Below are positions 43,094-50,281 of a stretch of DNA of 64,000 nt, one piece after another (the first letter of the stretch is position 1; the number at the start of each line of letters is the position of its first letter). Source of the DNA: Coprenecus sp949297365. GTDB lineage: Bacteria > Bacteroidota > Bacteroidia > Bacteroidales > UBA932. The DNA is taken from NCBI GenBank assembly GCA_963931055.1, contig OZ006987.1, positions 372,001-436,000 of the forward strand, in the 5' to 3' direction. Both the position numbers and the translations under genes were made by a program. The notes under the pieces were generated by a model. That model was not told the origin of the DNA. It saw nothing but the letters and a program-made list of their open reading frames with translations, and searched no databases.

Positions 43094-43252
43094 ATGGATA
43101 GACGGATTTCAACATCGGAACAACGGCGCGGCAATGGAGCTGACAGGACCCCGGTCTCACTGAAGGACTTCAACGACTATCTTGACAACGAGATAACCCG
43201 GCAGTACGGCACGCAGAATAATGACACAACAGAGCAAGGGACACAGGCATGA
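43094..43252 (+). CDS. Small hypothetical protein, 52 aa (module 1, small gene)
   Basis: Begins MDRRISTSEQRRGNGADRTP, then a short helix VSLKDFNDYLDNEITRQYG, and a disordered Gln/Thr-rich tail. Its stop overlaps the next start (ATGA). Small, charged, partly disordered and translationally coupled to a larger protein, as antitoxins often are, but no antitoxin family is recognised. Confidence 0.5.
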   Translation: MDRRISTSEQRRGNGADRTPVSLKDFNDYLDNEITRQYGTQNNDTTEQGTQA

Positions 43253-43998
43253 ACATATTGGTATCAAGAGAGGTGGCGGGAACCATCCCTAACTTCGTCT
43301 CCTATATGAAGGGCAAGGGGCTGCCGCGGATGGCGGTCGAGAATTATAAGAACGGATTCATCGGTTTTCTTCGCAACTACTTCCTGAGCGCGAACCCGAC
43401 CAAGTCCGGATACTGCTATTACAGGATTCCCGCAGACAAGAACGTATGGATGGTCAGCTACCGCATGTATCCCAGGAGTCAGTCCGTGGTGATAACCGGT
43501 ATTGCACTGAGGGAACTGATGGGGACAGGACAGTCGCAAGAGGGCGGAGGATATGTAGCCAGACTCACCGAGGAGGATTTGAGATACATGGTTAAAAAGG
43601 CTGTGAGAAAGGTATCAGACACCTTAGGGCGAGACAATAGATGTGCCATTAATGAGGAATCATATATCCACCCTAAGGCCAAGCCCATCAAAATGGGTGA
43701 ATGGGAGGAAATTGACTCACTGCCGTTAGATACCATCTTGACAGGTTTCGAAGATAAGGGGTATGTTCTTCCTCAGTGTCTGTTTCTCAATAAAGAGAAG
43801 AGTGAGGGTTTTGGCTTATATAAGCGGGCCGACAACAACAAGTACTTCTACCTCAAACTTGTACCAGACGAGAACAATGTATTAACATATGTCTCGGTTA
43901 AAAAAAGCGATGTACCGAAAGTCATTCTTTCTGATTTTCCACAATATCTGCGTCGTGCTTGGGATAGAATTCGACCAATAATTGAGAAGGAACGCTAA
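43249..43998 (+). CDS. Hypothetical protein, 249 aa (module 1, large gene)
   Basis: Not recognised. The N-terminus MNILVSREVAGTIPNFVSYM resembles that of the 147-aa protein at 45973 (MKIVVSSNVANTLLQYY), and both share a helical motif LTEEDLRYMVKKAVRKV / LSETQLKKIITESVKRI. This makes the two modules related. The last ~85 residues (from LPLDTILTG) are more AT-rich and may be a separate domain. Its 3' end overlaps the convergent HNH-like gene by 117 bp. Confidence 0.55.
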   Translation: MNILVSREVAGTIPNFVSYMKGKGLPRMAVENYKNGFIGFLRNYFLSANPTKSGYCYYRIPADKNVWMVSYRMYPRSQSVVITGIALRELMGTGQSQEGGGYVARLTEEDLRYMVKKAVRKVSDTLGRDNRCAINEESYIHPKAKPIKMGEWEEIDSLPLDTILTGFEDKGYVLPQCLFLNKEKSEGFGLYKRADNNKYFYLKLVPDENNVLTYVSVKKSDVPKVILSDFPQYLRRAWDRIRPIIEKER

Positions 43999-44319
43999 AA
44001 TGGCGTTCTGAATATTCATTTTTTCTTTTGCCATGTCATTGCACTCTTTGCAGATAGGGCAAATATACTTCTCCTCGTCCTTGGATATTACATGCCCGCC
44101 GACAAAATCTGTTTTGTTCTTTTTACAGCAGTAGCAATAGGATATATCGTTTATTGGAAGGCGGGTGGATGCTGCCATCTTATCCTTCCAAAAACCCATC
44201 CATGACGCATATCCCTTAGGTTTATATTTTGAAGAATCAGGCATATGCCTGACTTGGGTGAATTTGACTTTGTCAATTTCCTTACGCATCTGAATGCCGT
44301 TTTCTGAAGTACATGTCAT
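43882..44319 (-). CDS. HNH-like zinc protein, up to 145 aa
   Basis: Cys62-x2-Cys65, then DFVGGHVIS (His76), then Cys87-x2-Cys90-x2-Cys93-Asn94 resembles the ββα-metal/HNH core with structural zinc. KYKPKGYASWMGFWKDK precedes it. Probably a nuclease-like or nucleic-acid-binding protein. The start may be the ATG at 44289. The 117-bp overlap with the opposite gene is unusual, but the zinc-ligand pattern lies outside it, so the gene is likely real. Confidence 0.55.
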   Translation of the reverse strand: MTCTSENGIQMRKEIDKVKFTQVRHMPDSSKYKPKGYASWMGFWKDKMAASTRLPINDISYCYCCKKNKTDFVGGHVISKDEEKYICPICKECNDMAKEKMNIQNAILAFLLNYWSNSIPSTTQILWKIRKNDFRYIAFFNRDIC

Positions 44320-44436
44320 CTGATATAAACTTTATAAATGGGGTGAATGTCTGTTGGAGAAGCAAACTCCATGCCCGTCATTCCGAAAAAATGAATATTC
44401 TCAACAGTTGTGCTCTGATGTGGCATATGTATGTGG

Positions 44437-44444
44437 TATCTTTG
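44437..44444 (+). promoter_or_regulatory. -7 box for the IS1595 transposase
   Basis: TATCTTTG, 26 bp before the ATG at 44471; excludes the longer frame from 44354. Confidence 0.55.
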
Positions 44445-44470
44445 TTCCTGTAAACCAGAGGACAAGAGAT

Positions 44471-45439
44471 ATGAGGCTTTACGATTTCAACACATATTTC
44501 CCCGACGAGGAGGCCTGCAGGGAGAAGTTCAGGGAACTGAGGGCGAGACAGGGCATCGTATGCCCGAAGTGCGGCTGTACCCACCACTATTGGAAGGCGT
44601 CGAAGGAGCAGTTCCAGTGCGCCGGATGCGGACACAGGACCGGGCTGAGGAGCGGAACCGTCATGCAGGCGTCAAAGCTGCCGTTCCGATACTGGTTCAT
44701 CGCCATGCACCTGCTTACAGCGACCAAGCAGACATTCTCCTCACTTGAGGTGCAGAGGCAGCTCGGGCACAAGAGGTACCAGCCCGTATGGGAGATGATG
44801 CACAAGCTCCGCTCGGTCATGGGAATCCGCGACGGAAGGTACATGCTGAGCGGGGATATTGAAATCGATGAGGCGTTCTTCACTACCGAGACGCCCGTGG
44901 ACAAGAAAGGCAGGATGCTAAAGGCAGGGGCCGGCAGTGAGAGGAAGGCCAAGGTCCTCGTCATGGCCGAGAGCAGAGAGTCGGAGAATCCGAAGCCGGG
45001 GCAGAAGCCCAGGAAGGTCAGGCATCTGAAAATGCAGGTCATTCCCGACCTCAGGGCGGCCACGATAGCCGGCCCCGTACTGTCTGGCGTTGACTGTAGG
45101 AAAAGCACTGCAATAACAGATGCGAGCAAGTCGCATTCACGGTTCTCGGAGATGTTCGGCAGGCATATCTCACGGGTAGTGGAGCCCAAGGATATCGGGA
45201 AGGTCCTTCCGTGGGTGCATATAGCCATAGCGAACGCGAAGACCACGATAGCAGGGACATACCACGGAGTCAAGGCCGAGTTCCTTCAGGGATACCTCGA
45301 CGAGTTCTGCTACAAGTTCAACCGTAGGTATCTTAAGGAGTCGCTTTTCGAACATCTCCTCAACGCTGCCATAGGATACAAATCCGAGTTCACGCACAGG
45401 ATATACAACAGGAATCTCTGGGTTGCGGATGCCGCGTAA
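44471..45439 (+). CDS. IS1595-family transposase (ISXO2-like)
   Basis: 322 aa. The N-terminal zinc ribbon has two CxxC pairs (CPKCGC, CAGCGH). A helical region with FRYWFIAMHLLTATKQTFSS follows. The DDE core has DIEIDEAFF as the first Asp and GTYHGVKAEFLQGYLDEFCY, KFNRR near the end, as in ISXO2-like transposases. It appears intact. IS1595 elements are known to carry passenger genes and to make 8-bp duplications, matching the element here. Confidence 0.88.
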   Translation: MRLYDFNTYFPDEEACREKFRELRARQGIVCPKCGCTHHYWKASKEQFQCAGCGHRTGLRSGTVMQASKLPFRYWFIAMHLLTATKQTFSSLEVQRQLGHKRYQPVWEMMHKLRSVMGIRDGRYMLSGDIEIDEAFFTTETPVDKKGRMLKAGAGSERKAKVLVMAESRESENPKPGQKPRKVRHLKMQVIPDLRAATIAGPVLSGVDCRKSTAITDASKSHSRFSEMFGRHISRVVEPKDIGKVLPWVHIAIANAKTTIAGTYHGVKAEFLQGYLDEFCYKFNRRYLKESLFEHLLNAAIGYKSEFTHRIYNRNLWVADAA

Positions 45440-45462
45440 ATCACACATTTGCGACGAGGAAG

Positions 45463-45485
45463 CCACGGGGTCTTCAGCCCCGTGG
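45463..45485. terminator. Hairpin after the IS1595 transposase
   Basis: CCACGGGG and CCCCGTGG form an 8-bp GC-rich stem 24 bp after the stop codon; no U-tract. A reverse-strand TATATTTG (45493-45500) lies just beyond, which could drive antisense RNA into the transposase gene. A longer inverted pair (AAAGGGCG / CGCCCCTTT, ~45547-45651) occupies the rest of the gap to 45725. Confidence 0.45.
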
Positions 45486-45715
45486 TAGTTCACAAATATA
45501 ATGCATTTTATTGAATTTTTTAGAAGCAAAGTGTATTTTAAGAATAAAGGGCGTTTTGCCGTGCCTCTTATAATAAGTAGCCTCAGACCATACACAGTAT
45601 GATTTCAGCAGAGAAAAAGAAAAACACGGACAACGCCCCTTTGCCTTTTTCAAAATTCATGCCGCAAAAGGCCCTTGCTTATTAACTCGGGCTTGTTTTT
45701 CCGATATCAAATCGA

Positions 45716-45723
45716 TATATTTG
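45716..45723 (+). promoter_or_regulatory. -7 box for module 2
   Basis: TATATTTG, only 2 bp before the ATG at 45726. Either that start is leaderless or translation begins at the ATG at 45762. Confidence 0.45.
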
Positions 45724-45725
45724 CA

Positions 45726-45992
45726 ATGGCCGAAATATTTATAGATAACAAATATGTTTCCATGAGTAGAAAAATACTGGACAGAATAATGCGGATGTCC
45801 GTTGAAGAGATAATCGCTGAAAATAACGACAGTCGGACTCATAATCTCTATGAGGGGATAGGTCGTCCATTAACGGCACACGAGACGGCTTTGCTTTTTC
45901 AATCAGAAGGAACGCTTACGGTAGATGAAATGGATACGCTGATGTATAATAAGATACGAGAGATATGGAGAGATGAAAATAGTGGTAAGTAG
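45726..45992 (+). CDS. Small hypothetical protein, 88 aa (module 2, small gene)
   Basis: Begins MAEIFIDNKYVSMSRKILDR; mostly helical and acidic, ending IREIWRDENSGK. If transcription starts just after the -7 box, the internal ATG at 45762 (76 aa) may be the true start. Overlaps the next gene by 20 bp. Parallels the 52-aa gene of module 1 in position, not clearly in sequence. Confidence 0.55.
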   Translation: MAEIFIDNKYVSMSRKILDRIMRMSVEEIIAENNDSRTHNLYEGIGRPLTAHETALLFQSEGTLTVDEMDTLMYNKIREIWRDENSGK

Positions 45993-46416
45993 CAATGTCG
46001 CAAATACATTGCTGCAATACTATAGAGAACTGCGCTTTAATTCAAGGTATAGAATCACATCCGAGAGGGCCATGGAGAAATATTCGAATTTCTCCAAATA
46101 TATCCACAGCGGTATTGTGGCGGATTTGCCCAAGGGTAGGCCCTGCGGATACAGAGACATGGGACAAGTGTTTGATAAAGCAGGAAAAGCCATGAGACCT
46201 GCCCTGCGATATCTTGTATATCAGGATGAATCAAGAACCAAGTGGTATATATCATATGTGTATGACGAGCATACTGATGTTCTGACTGTGGCAAGGGTTA
46301 AACTATCCGGTCTTGTAAAATGCGGTAAAGACACCAATAACGGGCATGTTCTACTCTCGGAGACACAATTGAAGAAAATAATAACGGAATCCGTAAAAAG
46401 AATCCTATTTGCATAG
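45973..46416 (+). CDS. Hypothetical protein, 147 aa (module 2, large gene)
   Basis: Not named. N-terminus MKIVVSSNVANTLLQYYREL and C-terminal helix LSETQLKKIITESVKRI parallel the 249-aa protein at 43249. The middle has YLVYQDESRTKWYISYVYDE, a beta-hairpin-like stretch. The stop codon lies inside the right terminal repeat of the transposon, so the gene runs to the very end of the element. Confidence 0.55.
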   Translation: MKIVVSSNVANTLLQYYRELRFNSRYRITSERAMEKYSNFSKYIHSGIVADLPKGRPCGYRDMGQVFDKAGKAMRPALRYLVYQDESRTKWYISYVYDEHTDVLTVARVKLSGLVKCGKDTNNGHVLLSETQLKKIITESVKRILFA

Positions 46417-46447
46417 GGGTATCTTTGCGGATAATCATTAAAAAAAT
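46414..46447. repeat. Right terminal inverted repeat and 8-bp duplication of the transposon
   Basis: 46414-46439 is the exact reverse complement of 40078-40103. 46440-46447 reads AAAAAAAT, identical to 40070-40077. Confidence 0.8.
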
Positions 46448-46462
46448 TGCAAATAATTGAGA

Positions 46463-46488
46463 GACTTTCTGATGAAAGTCTTTTTTTT
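46463..46488 (+). terminator. Terminator inside the IS1634 left end
   Basis: GACTTTC-tgat-GAAAGTC followed by eight T. Belongs to the IS and would stop readthrough from outside before the transposase promoter at 46504; now it also ends transcripts from the transposon cargo. Confidence 0.8.
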
Positions 46489-46503
46489 GTCAAATTTAAT
46501 TTC

Positions 46504-46511
46504 TATATTTG
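46504..46511 (+). promoter_or_regulatory. -7 box for the IS1634 transposase
   Basis: TATATTTG, 36 bp before the ATG at 46548; a frame from 46521 would have almost no leader. Confidence 0.6.
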
Positions 46512-46547
46512 TAATATATTGTGATATATTATAAAGAAAGATCGGCC

Positions 46548-48314
46548 ATGATACTTAAAGCCTGCAAGTCCAAGAACTATACGTTTTATTATGTCCAGAA
46601 GTCGTTCCGCACCAATGACGGCAAGTGTTCCACTAAGAATGTCGAACGGCTGGGGACCATTGAAGATCTCAAGGCCCGTTTCGGAGAGTCCGATCCTGTC
46701 GGCGAGGCAAGGAAATACGTTGCAGAGCTGACAGCTGCGGAAAAGGATGCCAGCAATCCCGTCACGGTCGGCTACTCTCCGACGGATCTGATACGGAAAG
46801 GCGAGCGGCGGAGCTACAACGGCGGGTACCTGTTTCTTCAGAAGATATATTATGAACTGGGGCTGGACTATGTCTGCAAAAAGATAGAGAAGAAACACAG
46901 GAACAGGTTCGATCTGAACGGCATACTGTCCAGGCTGCTGTATACACGGCTGCTGTACCCGGGGTCGAAGCTGTCGTCATTGGAGGACTCGAGGAAGTTC
47001 TTCGAGCAGCCGGGAGAGGACATACATCATGTGTACCGGGCCCTGAGCCTGCTTGCCACAGAGTTCAATGATGTACAGGCGGAGGTGTACAGGCGCAGCC
47101 TCAGGCTTGGCAAGCGGGACACGGGTGTCGTATACTATGACCTGACGAACTACTTCTTCGAGTGGGAGGAGGAGGGCGGCATAGTGCAGTACGGGCACAG
47201 CAAGGAGGGGCGGCCGCTTCCGATCGTGCAGATGGGGCTGTTCGTCGACAGGGAGGGGTTCCCGCTGGCGATGTGCGTGGAGCCGGGCAATACGGCGGAG
47301 ACCCTCACCCTCAAGCCGATGGAGGAGATGCTGCAGGAGAAGTTCGGGCTCACGAAGATGATAGTGTGCACGGATGCGGGCCTGTCCTCGTATGAGAACA
47401 GGAAGAACGATGCGGTGAGCGACAGGTCGTTCATCACGGTACAGTCCGTCAGGAAGATGGGCGGGAAACTGCAGGAATGGTCCCTCGGGGCATCGGGGTG
47501 GCATGTCCAGGGCTCGGAAGAGGTATTTGACCTGACAGAAGCGAATGCCGAAGAACACTATGGCACCCTGTTTTACAAGGAGCGGTGGGAGAAGGTGAGG
47601 ATGCAGACGGGAGAGATCCTGGAGATGCGCTACATAGTGACCTTCTCGTTCAAGTACCGGGACTATCTGTCCTATGTCCGGGACAGGCAGATAGACAGGG
47701 CCCGGGCACTGCTGGAGTCGGGAAGGGCAAACACAGGGAGGAAGAAGAGCCCGAACGACGCGAAACGGTTCATCAGGACGGAATACTGCACGGAGGACGG
47801 CGAACTGGCACAGGTGAAGAACTTCTCCCTGAATCAGGAGATGATAGAACAGGAGGCACGGTTTGACGGCTTCTACTGCATATGCACCGACCTGGAGGGG
47901 CCGGCGGCCGAAATCATAAGGCTCAACAGCGGACGATGGGGCGTGGAGAACGACTTCAGAATAACAAAGACCGACATGGACGCAAGGCCGGTATATCTGA
48001 AGAGGGACGACAGGATAAAGGCGCACTTCCTGACATGCTTTCTCGCATTGCTCATATACAAGTACCTGGAGAAGAAGATAAACAGGGGCGGGATGCACTT
48101 CACGACCAGGGAGATACTCGGGACGCTCAGGGACATGAACTTCCTGAGCGTGGACGGGGAGGGATACATACCCGCATACGAGAGGACCGACCTGACAAAC
48201 CACCTGCACGGCTCCGCAGGCTTCAGGACAGACACGCAGATTGTGACGAAAAAGAAGATGAGGAGCATCATCGCTTCAACGAAGAAACGCGAAAAGGAAA
48301 CATGTGGGCAATAG
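46548..48314 (+). CDS. IS1634-family (IS4-superfamily) transposase
   Basis: 588 aa DDE transposase. VVYYDLTNYFFEW and VCTDAGLSSYENRK carry two Asp of the catalytic core. GRWGVENDFRITKTDMDARP holds the Glu in the Y-(2)-R-(3)-E-(6)-K-type block. C-terminal IKAHFLTCFLALLIYKYLEK is typical of this family. It appears intact. The promoter at 46504 favours this start over 46521. Insertion of the IS1595-type element upstream left the terminator, promoter and gene untouched. Confidence 0.9.
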   Translation: MILKACKSKNYTFYYVQKSFRTNDGKCSTKNVERLGTIEDLKARFGESDPVGEARKYVAELTAAEKDASNPVTVGYSPTDLIRKGERRSYNGGYLFLQKIYYELGLDYVCKKIEKKHRNRFDLNGILSRLLYTRLLYPGSKLSSLEDSRKFFEQPGEDIHHVYRALSLLATEFNDVQAEVYRRSLRLGKRDTGVVYYDLTNYFFEWEEEGGIVQYGHSKEGRPLPIVQMGLFVDREGFPLAMCVEPGNTAETLTLKPMEEMLQEKFGLTKMIVCTDAGLSSYENRKNDAVSDRSFITVQSVRKMGGKLQEWSLGASGWHVQGSEEVFDLTEANAEEHYGTLFYKERWEKVRMQTGEILEMRYIVTFSFKYRDYLSYVRDRQIDRARALLESGRANTGRKKSPNDAKRFIRTEYCTEDGELAQVKNFSLNQEMIEQEARFDGFYCICTDLEGPAAEIIRLNSGRWGVENDFRITKTDMDARPVYLKRDDRIKAHFLTCFLALLIYKYLEKKINRGGMHFTTREILGTLRDMNFLSVDGEGYIPAYERTDLTNHLHGSAGFRTDTQIVTKKKMRSIIASTKKREKETCGQ

Positions 48315-48381
48315 TCCATACCCACACTCAAAAAAACACTCAAAAAACAGAATATACTACATTCCCGAAAAAAATCTTAAG

Positions 48382-48432
48382 GCTACAAATCGCCATTACA
48401 GCGGTCTGTAGCCTCGATTTGTACCTCTTTTT
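48382..48432 (+). terminator. Probable terminator after the IS1634 transposase
   Basis: TACAAATCG pairs with CGATTTGTA, followed by CCTCTTTTT; an alternative GGCTACA/TGTAGCC stem competes. Just inside the right inverted repeat. Confidence 0.55.
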
Positions 48433-48457
48433 GACTGCACAAAGTGTCAAACTCCGG

Positions 48458-48503
48458 AATATACGCAGAAGCCGAGAGCAATGCAAATGAATTTATTCAA
48501 TTT
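48458..48503. repeat. 46-bp direct repeat, right copy (IS1634 target duplication)
   Basis: Identical to 39998-40043. The -7 box at its edge is cut to TATATTCC by the IS border. A third, imperfect copy of the promoter-like sequence (caaatata plus GCAAATGAATTT) lies at 48542-48580. Otherwise 48504-48705 holds nothing I can recognise. Confidence 0.85.
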
Positions 48504-48705
48504 GCACTGCCGAGGCGCAACAGCATATGTGACCGTCAGGCCAAATATACGCAGAATCCCGAAGCAAATGAATTTTTCCAATCCTATCAAAACTTTCATC
48601 CGGGATTTTGCAATGTGGAAATAATGACTCATATTTGCAGGAAGAAGAGGCGCCGTAACGTCCCGCGGCAGCCCGACAGCACTGTAACATTTAATCTTTG
48701 GTTTT

Positions 48706-49581
48706 ATGATACGGATAGATGAACTTACATTCAGCTACGGGGGACGTCGTGTGTATGACGGTCTGAGCACACACTTTGACAAAGGCGCTGTCTACGGTCT
48801 CCTGGGCAAGAACGGGGCAGGCAAGACGACGCTGCTACGCCTGATGGCCGGACTGATGGAGTGCGGCGGAGGAAAGATTGAGATCAACGGCTGCGAACCC
48901 TACAGACGGAAGCCGGAGTTTCTGGACAGACTGTATTTCGTTCCGGAGAGCATGAACGCCCCGGACATGCCGGTAGGCGATTATGCGGCAGGATACGGAA
49001 GGTTCTACTCGGGCTACGACGGGGAGGCTCTGCTGAAGTACCTGGAAGAATTCGAGGTGGATCCGCACGGGAGACTAAACAGGCTCTCTTTCGGGCAGCG
49101 CAAAAAGGCACTCATAGCCTTCGCCCTGTCCCTCAATGCGGAAGTGCTGCTTCTGGATGAGCCGGGCAACGGACTGGACATCCCGTCCAAGTTGTGCCTG
49201 AGACGCTTGCTGTCTCAGTATGCCCATCCGGAAAGGACCGTAATCCTGTCCACGCATCAGGTCCGGGACATCGAGGACATCGTGGACCATATCACGGTCA
49301 TCGACAACGGCCGGCTGATGCTCAATACCTCTGTAAGCGAGCTCGAAAGCACGGTAGCATTCGTACACTCCGACCGCATCATGGCCGATACGCTGTTCAG
49401 CGAGAAGGTGACAGGAGGCTACATCAACATACTGAAATGCGAGGACACGCCTGGCTACAATACAGGTAATCTGGATATGGAGGTCCTGTTTGACGCATGT
49501 ACTATAGGCGGCAGAAGTTTTATTCAATATTTGACGGCAGCATCCGGCGGAGACCGGAAGGAGGTGGATTATGTGCTGTAA
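48706..49581 (+). CDS. ABC transporter ATP-binding protein
   Basis: 291 aa. Walker A GKNGAGKTT at 34-42; signature LSFGQRKKALIAF (LSFGQ); Walker B VLLLDEPGNGLDI; H-loop STHQVRDIED. The ~75-residue C-terminal extension is typical of ABC-2-type export ATPases. Overlaps a membrane protein gene, forming a two-gene transporter. Transported substrate unknown. Confidence 0.88.
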   Translation: MIRIDELTFSYGGRRVYDGLSTHFDKGAVYGLLGKNGAGKTTLLRLMAGLMECGGGKIEINGCEPYRRKPEFLDRLYFVPESMNAPDMPVGDYAAGYGRFYSGYDGEALLKYLEEFEVDPHGRLNRLSFGQRKKALIAFALSLNAEVLLLDEPGNGLDIPSKLCLRRLLSQYAHPERTVILSTHQVRDIEDIVDHITVIDNGRLMLNTSVSELESTVAFVHSDRIMADTLFSEKVTGGYINILKCEDTPGYNTGNLDMEVLFDACTIGGRSFIQYLTAASGGDRKEVDYVL

Positions 49582-49618
49582 ATCAAGCAATATACAGAAT
49601 ATAAGGAGGCTGACAATA

Positions 49619-50263
49619 ATGGATCTGAGGTATGGGGCCGGCAAGGTATGGCCTGCCGGTGCCGTGATGGCCGGGCTGTATCTGGCCTACTGGACGGTAA
49701 TGCTGCTGACCGGCGCCGGCGCCACACCCGAAGACCGCATACCGGTGCTGTACATCGCGGCACAGTTCTTCGCGTTCTGCGTACCGGCTGCAGTATACGG
49801 GTACGTCAACAATCCATCCGACGGCATAGGCTATGCGATGCTGCCCGTCCGGACCTGGGTGAAATTCGCGGCCATGATGCTGGTCTCCGTCATCGCCATT
49901 CCGCTGGTCTTCTATATCGGAATCTATGTCCTGGACTGCCTGTTGACGGCGGTCAGTGGCGGCAAAGGATTCTCCGGCATGATATGGAGCACGGAAAGCG
50001 GCATAAGCTTCGGAGGATTCTGGTATGATTTCGGGAAAATATGCCTGTATCAGTCGGTGTTCGTATTGGGCAATCTGCTGCTGAAAAAACACAAGGTGGC
50101 TCTGACCTTACTGGCAATGCTTTTCCTGCACGGATTCTGCATCGGAGTACTGCACCTTGACAAAACCGGCGGAGTACTTCCGGCGATACTGTACTCCTAC
50201 GCACTGCCGGTACTGATATGGATACTGTCATACCGGTGTGTCAGACGGCTGCAATACAGATAA
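49619..50263 (+). CDS. ABC-2-type membrane subunit, 214 aa
   Basis: Six hydrophobic segments (AGAVMAGLYLAYWTVMLLTG, FFAFCVPAAVYGYV, FAAMMLVSVIAIPLVFYIGI, VALTLLAMLFLHGFCIGVLH and others). AAGGAGGCTGACAATA places a strong Shine-Dalgarno before the ATG at 49619, so that start is preferred over 49571, which would overlap the ATPase gene. Probable permease of the preceding ATPase. Confidence 0.7.
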   Translation: MDLRYGAGKVWPAGAVMAGLYLAYWTVMLLTGAGATPEDRIPVLYIAAQFFAFCVPAAVYGYVNNPSDGIGYAMLPVRTWVKFAAMMLVSVIAIPLVFYIGIYVLDCLLTAVSGGKGFSGMIWSTESGISFGGFWYDFGKICLYQSVFVLGNLLLKKHKVALTLLAMLFLHGFCIGVLHLDKTGGVLPAILYSYALPVLIWILSYRCVRRLQYR

Positions 50264-50281
50264 TGCGACTGCCCGGAGATT

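Larger units (their letters stand above)
40078..46439 (+). mobile_element. IS1595-family transposon carrying passenger genes (6362 bp)
   Basis: Bounded by perfect 26-bp terminal inverted repeats (40078-40103 and 46414-46439) that begin AATGATTATCCGCAAAGATA. It sits in the left non-coding end of the IS1634 element. Contains an IS1595/ISXO2 transposase (44471-45439) plus cargo: a structured RNA candidate, small unknown genes, a radical SAM/SPASM maturase with micro-ORFs, two small/large gene modules and an HNH-like gene. The exact 8-bp duplication and nesting show it arrived after the IS. Confidence 0.8.
40044..48457 (+). mobile_element. IS1634-family insertion sequence, interrupted by a second transposon
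   Basis: Ends are perfect 18-bp inverted repeats CCGGAGTTTGACACTTTG (40044-40061 and, inverted, 48440-48457), flanked by a 46-bp direct repeat. Removing the 6362-bp nested element and its 8-bp duplication leaves about 2044 bp, with one transposase of the IS1634 group (46548-48314). IS1634-type elements are known to make unusually long, variable target duplications, which fits. Confidence 0.85.

Noticed and set aside
46977..48209. 410-codon frame antisense to the IS1634 transposase
   Set aside because: No promoter or known domain; the sense strand encodes an intact transposase.
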